From NCBI GenBank assembly GCA_018970945.1, contig JAGWVJ010000018.1, positions 1 through 37,292 on the forward strand: 37,292 nucleotides of DNA. Direction: 5' to 3'. The notes under the pieces were generated by a model. The model was not told the DNA's origin. It searched no databases and saw only the letters and a list, made by a program, of their open reading frames with translations. Numbering within the stretch: the first letter of the stretch is position 1; every line of letters starts with the position of its first letter. The DNA comes from Cyanobacteria bacterium REEB417. GTDB taxonomy: Bacteria > Cyanobacteriota > Cyanobacteriia > PCC-6307 > Cyanobiaceae. The translations under genes and the position numbers were made by a program. Shown piece after piece: positions 16,618 through 23,629 of this stretch.

Positions 16618-18177
16618 ATGCCCTGGAGCCATCGCAGGATCCTGCTGACCATCGTGGGCCTGGGCCTGGCGCTGCGCCTGGCCATCGCCGCGATCCTGCC
16701 GCCCGGCTACGACGAGAGCTACTACCTCTTCTATGGCCAGAACCTGGCCCTGAGCTACTTCGACCATCCGCTGGCGGTGGGTCTGTGGGCGGCAGCCGGT
16801 GGGACCATCGGACGGCTCATGCCCGCACACCCCGCCCTGGCCCTGCGGCTGCCGGGGCTGCTGAGCTACTGCCTGGCCCAGCTGCTGCTAGCCGAGGCCA
16901 CACGCCAGTGGTTCGGCCGTCGCGCCGCCCTGCTGAGCGCCGCGCTGGCCAGCCTTGCGCCGCTGCTGTTCGCCTGCGGCGGCCTGCTGCTGCTGCCCGA
17001 CAGCCCCCTGGTGCTGCTGCTCAGCCTGCTGCTGTGGTGGCTGTCACGCCATCCGCTCAACGCTGCACGCAGCCCCCGCGAATCGCTGCTGTTCGGCCTG
17101 ATTCTGGGGTTGCTGAGCCTCTGCAAATACCACGCGCTGCTGGTGATCCTGACCCTGGTGACAGCCCGCCTGGTCGACACACTGCAGCGGCGGCGCCTGC
17201 GGGTCGGCGACACGGCCCTGGTGCTGGCAGGTTGGTTGGCGACCAGCTGGCCGCTGTGGCTGTGGAATCTGCAGAACGGTTGGCTGTCGTTCGCCTTCCA
17301 CAGCGGCCGCACCAACGCAGCCGCCGGTTTCCGCTGGGAGGGGCCGCCGCTGTTTCTGCTGAGTCAACTGGCCCTGCTGTTTCCCAGCATCGGTGTGCTG
17401 CTGCTGCTGGCCCTGCTACGGCCGGCCCCGGCCAGCAGAGACCAGGCCCTTGAAGGCACCCGGCTGCTGCGGCTGCTGGCGATTCCGCAGCTGCTGCTGT
17501 TTCTCGTGCTTTCGGGCCGTATGCAGGTGCTCTCGAGCTGGTTGGTGCCTGCCTGGTGGCTGCTGCTGCCCCTGGCCGCGGCTGTGCTGGCCCAGCCCGG
17601 GGTGTGGCGACGGCTGTGGCTGCGACTGCTCGCGCTGCTCAGTGCCGCCGCCGTGGTGCTGCTGAGCCTGGTTGCCGCCGCCCACGTGCGCTGGGGCATT
17701 GCCGCTGCCCTTGTGCCCCCCGCCGTGGACACCTCGGGTCAGTTGCTCGATCCCATGCAGCTCCGCCGCAGCCTCAGGCAGCATCCGGCGATCTGGAGGG
17801 CGCTGAACCAGGCCCAGGTGATCGGCTCCAACCGTTATGAACTGCCGGGGTTCCTGGCGCTGGCCCTGCAGGGCTACAGCCAGGCCCGGTTCAGCTGCTT
17901 CGCAGCCGACTGCCGCGGGTTCGAACAATGGCGCCACCGCCTGGATCCGGCGGCGCGCCGGGGCGTGCTGTTTGCGGTGGTGGGCGACTACACACCGATC
18001 GCTGCCCTGGCCCGCAGCGGCCGTGACCAGCCCTGGCGCTTCGGCCCGCTCACGCCCCTGGGCCAGGTGCAGGTGAAGCGAAGCGGCATCACGACCACCT
18101 CGCTCGAGTTCTACAGCTTTGATCCGTCACGGGTCACACGGGCCGAGCCCATCAATCGCGCCCAGCCCAGCGGTTGA
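16618..18177 (+). CDS. Membrane glycosyltransferase, GT39/ArnT-like (GT-C fold)
   Basis: A 519-residue protein with about ten to twelve hydrophobic segments, predicted to sit in the inner membrane and transfer a sugar from a polyprenyl-phosphate donor on the outer face. The first periplasmic loop carries PPGYDESYYLFYGQNLA, with the Asp-Glu pair at residues 32-33 typical of the GT39/PMT superfamily, followed by SYFDHPLAVGLW, also a family mark. The C-terminal 170 residues are a soluble domain with several aromatic residues. It follows acs closely and may be co-transcribed, though no functional link is evident. Its 3' end overlaps the convergent DUF1350 gene by 26 bases. Acceptor unknown (glycan, lipid or protein). 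Confidence 0.85.
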   Translation: MPWSHRRILLTIVGLGLALRLAIAAILPPGYDESYYLFYGQNLALSYFDHPLAVGLWAAAGGTIGRLMPAHPALALRLPGLLSYCLAQLLLAEATRQWFGRRAALLSAALASLAPLLFACGGLLLLPDSPLVLLLSLLLWWLSRHPLNAARSPRESLLFGLILGLLSLCKYHALLVILTLVTARLVDTLQRRRLRVGDTALVLAGWLATSWPLWLWNLQNGWLSFAFHSGRTNAAAGFRWEGPPLFLLSQLALLFPSIGVLLLLALLRPAPASRDQALEGTRLLRLLAIPQLLLFLVLSGRMQVLSSWLVPAWWLLLPLAAAVLAQPGVWRRLWLRLLALLSAAAVVLLSLVAAAHVRWGIAAALVPPAVDTSGQLLDPMQLRRSLRQHPAIWRALNQAQVIGSNRYELPGFLALALQGYSQARFSCFAADCRGFEQWRHRLDPAARRGVLFAVVGDYTPIAALARSGRDQPWRFGPLTPLGQVQVKRSGITTTSLEFYSFDPSRVTRAEPINRAQPSG

Positions 18178-18916
18178 TCAGACCGGCGAGGTGGGTGATC
18201 CGCCTGCCGCGCGCCGGATCATCGGCCCAGCTGCCGAGCAGCTGGCGCCGCAGGCCGCCACTGGCCGGGCTCAGGTGATCGCCGGGCAGCTCCACCAGCT
18301 CCGAGCGGTCGTCAGTCCTGCTGCGCAGGCTGTCGAGCAGGCGGGCACCTTGGTCGATGCGATCGGCGGTAAAGCGCACCAGCAGGTTGCGGGGCTGGAC
18401 ATAGGCCTGCTGCACCTGAATCAGGGTGGCCGCCGGCGAAGGGCTGAATTCACTGCGAAAACCGAATTGCTGCCCCATTTCTGCCAACAGGGGCACGGAG
18501 CGCTCGGCCGAGAAGTTGTTGAAGCTGAGGGCCACCAGGGCGCTGGCACGGCCGCCGTCGGGGGCCAGCAGGTGCAGCTTGCAGCCAAGGCTGTGGCCCA
18601 GCCGCAGCACCTGCGCAGGCTGGCCGAGCTGCTGATCCTGCTGCTGGCGCAGAGCTCGGAAGCAGCGCCAGGCCTGGTTGGCCTGCTGTTGATGGTCAAA
18701 GCCGGGCACGTAACTCCAGGCGTGGATCCACCAGCCCAGGTCGGCCAGGGCCTCGAGCAGGCGCCTGTAACTGAGCTGGGGACTGGCCGCCAGGTAGCTG
18801 CCGCCGATGAACTCGAGCACCGCGCGTCGGTGGGTCGGCGGCTGCCCGCCGGCCTGGGGCAGCTGGGATGGCGGGGCCAGCTGCCACAGCTCTCCGCTGC
18901 GGATCCAGCGCGGCAT
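18152..18916 (-). CDS. DUF1350 family protein, alpha/beta-hydrolase-like
   Basis: 254-residue protein of the DUF1350 family, found mainly in cyanobacteria and plants. The central segment VLRLGHSLGCKLHLL has the GxSxG nucleophile elbow of alpha/beta hydrolases (GHSLG), and LEFIGGSYLAASPQLSYRRLLEAL near residue 34 is the oxyanion-side family motif. VELPGDHLSPA near the end would place a histidine late in the chain, as the fold requires. No substrate is known. It lies three bases downstream of the peroxiredoxin gene in the same direction and probably shares its transcript. Its 3' end overlaps the convergent glycosyltransferase gene by 26 bases. Confidence 0.85.
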   Translation of the reverse strand: MPRWIRSGELWQLAPPSQLPQAGGQPPTHRRAVLEFIGGSYLAASPQLSYRRLLEALADLGWWIHAWSYVPGFDHQQQANQAWRCFRALRQQQDQQLGQPAQVLRLGHSLGCKLHLLAPDGGRASALVALSFNNFSAERSVPLLAEMGQQFGFRSEFSPSPAATLIQVQQAYVQPRNLLVRFTADRIDQGARLLDSLRSRTDDRSELVELPGDHLSPASGGLRRQLLGSWADDPARGRRITHLAGLINRWAGRD

Positions 18917-18919
18917 GGC

Positions 18920-19390
18920 TCAGTTGCCGCCGGCCCCGGCCTGCAGACGCTGCAGCGCCGCCAGGGCCTCGCGGCGATGCAGGGCACCATCGAGCAGGTT
19001 GTTGGTGATGTGGCGCACCACGCCCTCCGGATCGATCACATAGGTGACCCTTCCGGGCAGCAGGCCCAGCACCGAGGGCACACCGAAGGCCTTGCGCAGG
19101 GCATTGCCCCGGTCCACCAGCAGCGGAAACGGCAGGTTATGGCGCGCCACAAAGCGCAGATGGCTGGCGGCATCGTCGCCGCTCACCCCCCACACCTGGG
19201 CGCCAAGGGCCTGAAACGCACTCCAGCCATCACGAAAGGCACAGACCTCGGCGGTGCAGCCCGGGGTGTCGTCCTTGGGATAGAAAAACAGAACCAACCA
19301 CTGGCCGCTGAGCTGGTCGGTGCGACGTTCGATACCCTGCTGGTCCTGGCAGACCACCGCAGGGGCCCGATCTCCGACAGCCAAGGCCAT
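18920..19390 (-). CDS. bcp: Peroxiredoxin Q / bacterioferritin comigratory protein
   Basis: Thiol peroxidase of 156 residues reducing hydroperoxides. The peroxidatic and resolving cysteines are five residues apart in DDTPGCTAEVCAFRD (Cys45 and Cys50), the mark of the atypical 2-Cys PrxQ/BCP branch. LVLFFYPKD precedes them and VTYVIDPEGVV is present. The ATG at 19390 gives MALAVGDRAP; a TTG six bases upstream is also possible. DUF1350 follows after three bases, so the two are likely one operon, and the exonuclease gene is divergent 69 bp away. In cyanobacteria the reductant is usually thioredoxin; this is inference here. Confidence 0.93.
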   Translation of the reverse strand: MALAVGDRAPAVVCQDQQGIERRTDQLSGQWLVLFFYPKDDTPGCTAEVCAFRDGWSAFQALGAQVWGVSGDDAASHLRFVARHNLPFPLLVDRGNALRKAFGVPSVLGLLPGRVTYVIDPEGVVRHITNNLLDGALHRREALAALQRLQAGAGGN

Positions 19391-19459
19391 GGTCAATCCA
19401 TCAGGGCCGCCACCCTAGACAGGGCTGAGACGATGGGGCGAGCCCGGCGGCGGTGCGGC

Positions 19460-20320
19460 ATGAGCGATCCAACCAACCCCTGGCAGCAGAGCGATCTGCT
19501 CGGACTGCTGGCCGCACAAACGAGCCGGGCAGAGCCGCAGGAGCGAGCGCCCCAGCAGGACCGGCAGAGCAAGAGGGTTGAGGCCGACGAGGCAGCACCG
19601 GAACCAACGGGATCGGTCCCGAGCACGCTGCTGATCGTCGATACCGAAACCACGGCGCTCTCACCGTCCGACGGGGCCTGCATCGAGGTAGGGGCGATCC
19701 TGTTTGCGGTGCCTGAGCGGGCTGTGCTCAGCCAGCTGTCGTTTCTGTTGCCGTGCCAGGACAATCCCGCCGAGGCGATCAACCGGATCCCGGCAGCAGT
19801 GACCCGACTGGAGCAACCCCGGGCCGCGGCCCTGAGCTGCTTTGCCGCCATGGTGAACCAGTGCGATGCGGTGCTGGCCCACAACGCCGCCTTTGACCGC
19901 CAATGGTTTGCTGGGGGGGCGGCCGACCTGCCGCTGATCAACAAACCCTGGATCTGTTCGATGAGCGAGATGCGCTGGCCGGTCGATCGTCAGCTCAAGG
20001 CCAACCCCTCGGTGCGGGATCTGGCTCTGGCCTATGGCATTCCGGTCTGGGCCGCCCATCGGGCCCTGACCGACTGCACCTATCTGGCCCAGGTGCTGGA
20101 GCGCTGCGACGCTCTCGAAACATTGCTGTTGCAGGCCCTGGAACCGCGCAGCCTGTTTCGCGCCCAGCTCAGCTACGCCGAGCGGCACCGCGCCAAGGAT
20201 GCGGGCTTCCGCTGGAACGATCCGGTGCGAGGGGCCTGGAGCAAACGGCTGAGCCAGCGTGAAGCCAGGGCGATGCCCTTTCCGGTGCAGGCCGTGGAGG
20301 ACCTGCCAGCCTCCGCCTGA
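19460..20320 (+). CDS. DEDDh-type 3'-5' exonuclease (DnaQ-like) with C-terminal extension
   Basis: Predicted exonuclease of 286 residues from the ATG at 19460 (an ATG at 19433 in frame is an alternative). The first 55 residues are polar and Gln/Glu-rich, likely disordered. The DEDDh motifs follow: LIVDTETTAL (Asp61, Glu63), AVLAHNAAFDRQWF, and AHRALTDCTYLAQVL (His and Asp). The last 65 residues hold YAERHRAKDAGFRWN followed by GAWSKRLSQREA, which resembles the short DUF5710-like module (AKxxGxRWdxxxkxW) seen attached to DNA-processing proteins. Not a replicative epsilon subunit by length and layout; a repair or RNA-processing role is possible. Divergent from peroxiredoxin. Confidence 0.85.
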   Translation: MSDPTNPWQQSDLLGLLAAQTSRAEPQERAPQQDRQSKRVEADEAAPEPTGSVPSTLLIVDTETTALSPSDGACIEVGAILFAVPERAVLSQLSFLLPCQDNPAEAINRIPAAVTRLEQPRAAALSCFAAMVNQCDAVLAHNAAFDRQWFAGGAADLPLINKPWICSMSEMRWPVDRQLKANPSVRDLALAYGIPVWAAHRALTDCTYLAQVLERCDALETLLLQALEPRSLFRAQLSYAERHRAKDAGFRWNDPVRGAWSKRLSQREARAMPFPVQAVEDLPASA

Positions 20321-20386
20321 TCGGCCCGGCGTTGCTCCCAATTCGGCGATCCGTGGCCAAGGTGAAAGGTGGTGAAGGGGGTAGCG

Positions 20387-20632
20387 ATGGCCAGACGAGC
20401 GCTCCACCGGCAGCCGGTGGAGCCGCGGCAGCGACTTCGACGTTGGCAGGCCGTACGCACCTGGGCCCGGCTGATCCGTGAAGCGGAGTGCCTCTGGCAC
20501 GTCGATGTGCGCACCCTGCACCGGCTGGCCGCCGAAGAGCTCGGACTGCTGCTGCACGAAGTGCCCGCGCCCCTGCGCCCCCGAGTGAACCGCTGGCTGC
20601 GCAGCTACGGGGTTGCCACACGGCTGGGGTGA
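20387..20632 (+). CDS. Small basic hypothetical protein
   Basis: An 81-residue protein, Arg- and Trp-rich (ALHRQPVEPRQRLRRWQAVR, then WARLIREAECLW), with no domain I recognise. The pattern of amphipathic helices and many Arg suggests a nucleic-acid- or membrane-associated protein but nothing more can be said. The ATG at 20387 is favoured over a GTG at 20369 because AAGGGGG lies 7 bases before it. It follows the exonuclease gene in the same direction with a 66-bp gap and may be on its transcript. Codon use matches the high-GC neighbours. Confidence 0.6.
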   Translation: MARRALHRQPVEPRQRLRRWQAVRTWARLIREAECLWHVDVRTLHRLAAEELGLLLHEVPAPLRPRVNRWLRSYGVATRLG

Positions 20633-20682
20633 CCAGGATCGCGCCAGCACACAAGCGAACCACCATGAGACCCGCTCAAGCA

Positions 20683-20707
20683 GTTCAAATTTTCGTCAAA
20701 ATTGAAC
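20683..20707. promoter_or_regulatory. Imperfect AT-rich inverted repeat upstream of the cyclase gene
   Basis: GTTCAAATTTT (20683-20693) and AAAATTGAAC (20698-20707) form an inverted repeat around CGTC with one base unpaired. It is 87 bases before the adenylate cyclase ATG, in a gap that is much AT-richer than the rest of the window. It could be a regulator-binding site or, as RNA, the hairpin ending the preceding transcript; there is no T-run after it. Confidence 0.35.
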
Positions 20708-20793
20708 AATGAAATAGCCAGATCAGGCCATCACAAACGAAACTTTAATCGCGCCACGATGCGATCAACGAGCATGAAATCAAACCGGTCGCG

Positions 20794-22269
20794 ATGATCA
20801 CTTCAACAATCATAAAATTCTACAGAAAGTCCATCACAAAAGCCGTAGATTTCTTCAAAAGGCGAACGATTGCATCCCTGTTCTTACTGTTTTTTGCAGG
20901 GATCAGTATTGCCGCAATTAACATGATACATTTGTCGTCTGAGCTGATCAATACACAAGCATTGCAGAGCTCATTTTTGTATGCAGACGCCCTACAGCAA
21001 GCGCGCACACTTTACAATGAGGCAGTCGTAGACAAACTAAAAAACGAAGCGTCGGTTAATATCGACTACAACCACTTTGGGCAGCCCAAGACAATTCCAT
21101 TTCCAGCAACATTTTTAATCGAATTATCAGAGAGAATCAGCCAAGAAAACCTCGGCCTCTCTGTCAAACTCTTCAGTGACCACCCTTTCGCATCAAGAAA
21201 AAACCCCAATCGACGGGACCCATTTGAACGCGAGGCGTTGGCATTTCTAGTCAAAAATCCGGATCAGCCATACACCAAGATCATGAATGTGAATGGCAGA
21301 AAAGTTTTTCGGTACGCACAAGCCGAAATCATGAAGTCGAGTTGCGTCGCCTGCCACAATTCACATCCACAAAGCACCAAACGAGACTGGAAAGTTGGAG
21401 ACGTTCGAGGTGGCTTGGAAATCACATCATCCATTGACTTTTTAGTTCAACAAAACAGGAAAGGCATTCTTTCCGGCGTGGCAATGATCTCAGGCCTCTT
21501 TGGTCTTGCGGGGATCGGAGTCTGGATTGTTTTCGACAGACTCAAGAAGGTCTCCGTTGAGCTGGAAGAGAAAGTCAAAATCCGAACGCAAGAGCTTTCA
21601 CAGGCCAATGAATCGTTGAGCATAGAACAGGAGAAATCAAACAGTCTGCTTTTGAACATCCTGCCAAAACCCATTGTGGAGAGGCTTGAAGGGGGCGAAA
21701 AAAACATATCCGACGCCTTTGCAGGCGTCAGCATATTATTTGCTGACATCGTGAACTTTACGCCCCTATCGCAGCGCGTACAACCCGCAGAACTGGTTGA
21801 AATATTGAATCGTATTTTTTGCAAGTTCGACGATTTAAGCGCCAAGTATGGTCTCGAAAAAATCAAAACGATTGGTGATTGCTACATGGTTGCCAGCGGC
21901 CTGCCGGAAGCATGCCCTGATCACGCTTCGCGCATCGCTAGCATGGCTTTGAGCATGCAAGATGTGATCCGAACCATTGGAGCTGATCTCAACATTGATT
22001 TGGACATCCGCATCGGCATCAATTCCGGGCCTGTCGTTGCTGGTGTGATCGGCAAGAAAAAGTTTGTCTATGACCTTTGGGGCGATACCGTCAACGTGGC
22101 GTCACGCATGGAATCCCATGCCGTAAACGGATCAATTCAAGTCTCAGAGACGACCTATCAACTGCTCAAATCCAATTATCTATTCGAGCAACGAGGAATG
22201 ATTGCCATCAAGGGGAAAGGTGAAATGAAAGCCTATATTCTTAAATCAAAGATCAATCCAATAAACTAA
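20794..22269 (+). CDS. Membrane adenylate cyclase with c-type haem-binding sensor domain (DUF3365)
   Basis: Predicted to make cyclic AMP in response to an extracytoplasmic signal. Order in 491 residues: a membrane segment at about 27-45; a DUF3365/Tll0287-like domain with the haem c motif CVACH (Cys184, Cys187, His188); a second membrane segment at about 224-247; a coiled-coil linker (about 250-285, VELEEKVKIRTQELSQ); then a class III cyclase domain. The catalytic set is complete: metal Asp318 (LFADIVNF) and Asp362 (IGDCYM), Lys358 and Asp427 for adenine (IKTIGD and VYDLWGD), Asn434 and Arg438 for transition state. Lys/Asp at the base positions indicates ATP rather than GTP. The gene is visibly AT-richer than every neighbour and isolated between a small protein and a tRNA, suggesting transfer. 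The sensed cue (redox, gas, light) is unknown. Confidence 0.92.
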   Translation: MITSTIIKFYRKSITKAVDFFKRRTIASLFLLFFAGISIAAINMIHLSSELINTQALQSSFLYADALQQARTLYNEAVVDKLKNEASVNIDYNHFGQPKTIPFPATFLIELSERISQENLGLSVKLFSDHPFASRKNPNRRDPFEREALAFLVKNPDQPYTKIMNVNGRKVFRYAQAEIMKSSCVACHNSHPQSTKRDWKVGDVRGGLEITSSIDFLVQQNRKGILSGVAMISGLFGLAGIGVWIVFDRLKKVSVELEEKVKIRTQELSQANESLSIEQEKSNSLLLNILPKPIVERLEGGEKNISDAFAGVSILFADIVNFTPLSQRVQPAELVEILNRIFCKFDDLSAKYGLEKIKTIGDCYMVASGLPEACPDHASRIASMALSMQDVIRTIGADLNIDLDIRIGINSGPVVAGVIGKKKFVYDLWGDTVNVASRMESHAVNGSIQVSETTYQLLKSNYLFEQRGMIAIKGKGEMKAYILKSKINPIN

Positions 22270-22440
22270 TTCGTGGCAATTCAACAGTGGACCTGCAGCG
22301 CGCAACAGGTTGGCCTTACGGATCGCCTGCTGATCACAGGTTCTCACAAGGGCCTCTGGATTCCATCCATGGGCTAGCAACCATGCTGAGACTGGATTGG
22401 GGCAAGTCCAACCATGGATCAACGATGCGCCGATGGGGAG
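22270..22440. other. Gene-free spacer between the cyclase gene and tRNA-Pro
   Basis: About 170 bp with no convincing frame, RNA or terminator for the cyclase gene. The two-way overlap with the tRNA terminator starts at 22445. Composition returns from AT-rich to GC-rich through this stretch, which would fit the border of an acquired segment. Confidence 0.4.
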
Positions 22441-22444
22441 CCAA

Positions 22445-22474
22445 CAAAAAAGCCGCTCCCGGGAGGAAGCGGCT
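22445..22474 (-). terminator. Intrinsic terminator after tRNA-Pro
   Basis: On the minus strand AGCCGCT (22474-22468) pairs with AGCGGCT (22457-22451) across a ten-base spacer that can add further pairs, followed by a run of six T. It lies 32 bases downstream of the tRNA 3' end and is the most convincing intrinsic terminator in the window together with the one before trpD. Confidence 0.85.
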
Positions 22475-22505
22475 CGATGGCTGAGGTTTCAGGCCCTGAA
22501 TGGAA

Positions 22506-22579
22506 TCGGAGCGGCGGGATTTGAACCCACGACCCCCACTACCCCAAAGTGGTGCGCTACCAAGCTGCGCTACGCCCCG
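22506..22579 (-). tRNA. tRNA-Pro (anticodon GGG)
   Basis: A 74-nt cloverleaf on the minus strand. The acceptor stem CGGGGCG pairs with CGCTCCG, followed by discriminator A; C1 pairs G72 and one G-U pair is present. The anticodon stem CCACT/AGTGG closes the seven-base loop TTGGGGT, giving anticodon GGG at positions 34-36, so it reads proline codons CCC and CCU. The T-arm is GTGGG TTCAAAT CCCGC. CCA is not encoded. A C1-G72 pair with A73 fits bacterial proline tRNAs. A strong terminator follows at 22445-22474. Confidence 0.97.
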
Positions 22580-22593
22580 GCAGACCGAAACTA

Positions 22594-23097
22594 TCACAAC
22601 AGGGCCAGCACACCGGCAAGGGCCAGCACCAAGCTGAACACCAAAAGCAGCAGGGCGCCGGCGTGCGTCAGACGGCGTGCGGTGGAGCGGCGGCGCAGGC
22701 GGGGCTCGGGCGTGTTGCCGGCCTCCCGACGCCGCCGGATCGCCTTGAGGAGCCGGGCTGAAAGACGATCCCGCGACAGGGCGCCATAGCCCGGCACATG
22801 CAGCTGGCTGGCCAGCAACCGCAGCTCAGCCAGGCTCATCGCCGCCAGCTTGAGTTCGGGCAGCCGTCGCCAGGCACCGCTGGGGCCCGGCAGGGGGGCG
22901 GCCGTGGTGCCCTTGATCAACCCCTGCATGGCCCCGCTGGCCATCCATTCAGGGATCAGCACCACCAGCACCGCCAGCAGCCCATAGAGCTCCACCAGCC
23001 CTCGGGGCAACGGGTGCAGGGGTCGGTTCGGCTCGCGAACGCTTGGTCGATCCTCCGGCGGGGGCGGCGACAGTGTCGGCATCCGGGTCGGGCTCAC
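22594..23097 (-). CDS. Membrane protein with a Rho_N/SAP-like helix-extension-helix motif
   Basis: 167 residues. A Pro-rich N-terminus is followed by a hydrophobic segment at about 33-49, then a linker, then MSLAELRLLASQLHVPGYG with SRDRLSARLLKAI (about 87-120), which matches the Rho_N/HeH/SAP pattern of short nucleic-acid-binding helices. A basic stretch (about 121-142) and a second hydrophobic segment (about 146-167) complete it. So a nucleic-acid-type motif sits between two membrane segments. The GTG start overlaps the preceding stop by four bases (GTGA). Last gene of the msrA operon. Function unknown; similar small proteins occur in picocyanobacteria as hypotheticals. Confidence 0.75.
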   Translation of the reverse strand: MSPTRMPTLSPPPPEDRPSVREPNRPLHPLPRGLVELYGLLAVLVVLIPEWMASGAMQGLIKGTTAAPLPGPSGAWRRLPELKLAAMSLAELRLLASQLHVPGYGALSRDRLSARLLKAIRRRREAGNTPEPRLRRRSTARRLTHAGALLLLVFSLVLALAGVLALL

Positions 23098-23297
23098 AAA
23101 CTGCGCTCAGGTGAGTCTGATCCGGCCAGCAGATCAGCAGGGAACACCGCAACAGGCTGTCGCTGGGTGGGAAGCTGGCGCCATTGCAAGGGGGGCTCGC
23201 CCGGGGCCAGCCGCACGCTCCAGAAAGCCAGCGCAAAGCAGATCCCGACAGTGGCCAGAATCGCGATCAACACGACGCGGTCGGGCAGGGGAGTCAT
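23094..23297 (-). CDS. Small single-pass membrane protein, hypothetical
   Basis: 67 residues with one membrane helix at about 8-27 (VVLIAILATVGICFALAFW) and a short polar tail rich in Pro and Gln. No family is recognised. It begins with ATG overlapping the stop of the upstream MliC-like gene by one base (TGATG) and its own stop overlaps the next start by four (GTGA), so it is translated as part of the four-gene msrA operon. The tight coupling is the main reason to accept it as real. Confidence 0.72.
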   Translation of the reverse strand: MTPLPDRVVLIAILATVGICFALAFWSVRLAPGEPPLQWRQLPTQRQPVAVFPADLLAGSDSPERSL

Positions 23298-23629
23298 CAG
23301 ACGCTCTCGGTGCGCATGCAGCTGGTGCGGTTCGGCAGCTGCTCCAGGATCAACTGGTCTCCCCTGAGGATCAAGGTCATCACCTCATTCCGGTAAACCA
23401 AGCCCAGAATCGGTTCCTGGCCGGGCGTGCTCTGCTGGGAACGAAACAGCGTGGTGCGGTAGCGGCCGGCAATCAGCGAAGCCTGGGCATCGTTACGCTC
23501 AACGACCACCTGGGCCCGATCCGAACAGAGGTAGGTCTCCTTGATGGCGTAGTCCTCCCACCAGGGCGACCCCATGGCCAGCGTCAGACCAGCCCACATG
23601 GCCAGAGCTGCCCCCATGGCGACGGTCAC
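23297..23629 (-). CDS. MliC-like secreted protein (possible lysozyme-inhibitor fold)
   Basis: 110 residues with a signal-like N-terminus (about 1-20), then a compact domain with two cysteines, Cys35 in ETYLCSDRAQVVVE and Cys104 in NRTSCMRT near the end. The spacing and pattern, YxC...VxV...A.L..G....L.....G..Y......L..RG..L.L......C, resemble the MliC/PliC family, periplasmic inhibitors of c-type lysozyme, where the two cysteines form a disulfide. Similarity is by pattern only and the family call is tentative. It starts with GTG overlapping the msrA stop (GTGA) and is coupled to the next gene. A generic lipoprotein-like beta-barrel is the alternative. Confidence 0.6.
   Translation of the reverse strand: MTVAMGAALAMWAGLTLAMGSPWWEDYAIKETYLCSDRAQVVVERNDAQASLIAGRYRTTLFRSQQSTPGQEPILGLVYRNEVMTLILRGDQLILEQLPNRTSCMRTESV

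Noticed and set aside
20721-20740. CRP-type binding site before the adenylate cyclase
   Set aside because: A single TGTGA-like half site (reverse strand of ATCACA) is seen without a matching second half.
22300-22440. Possible tRNA-borne integration (att) repeat next to tRNA-Pro
   Set aside because: No second copy of the tRNA 3' end and no integrase were found in the window.
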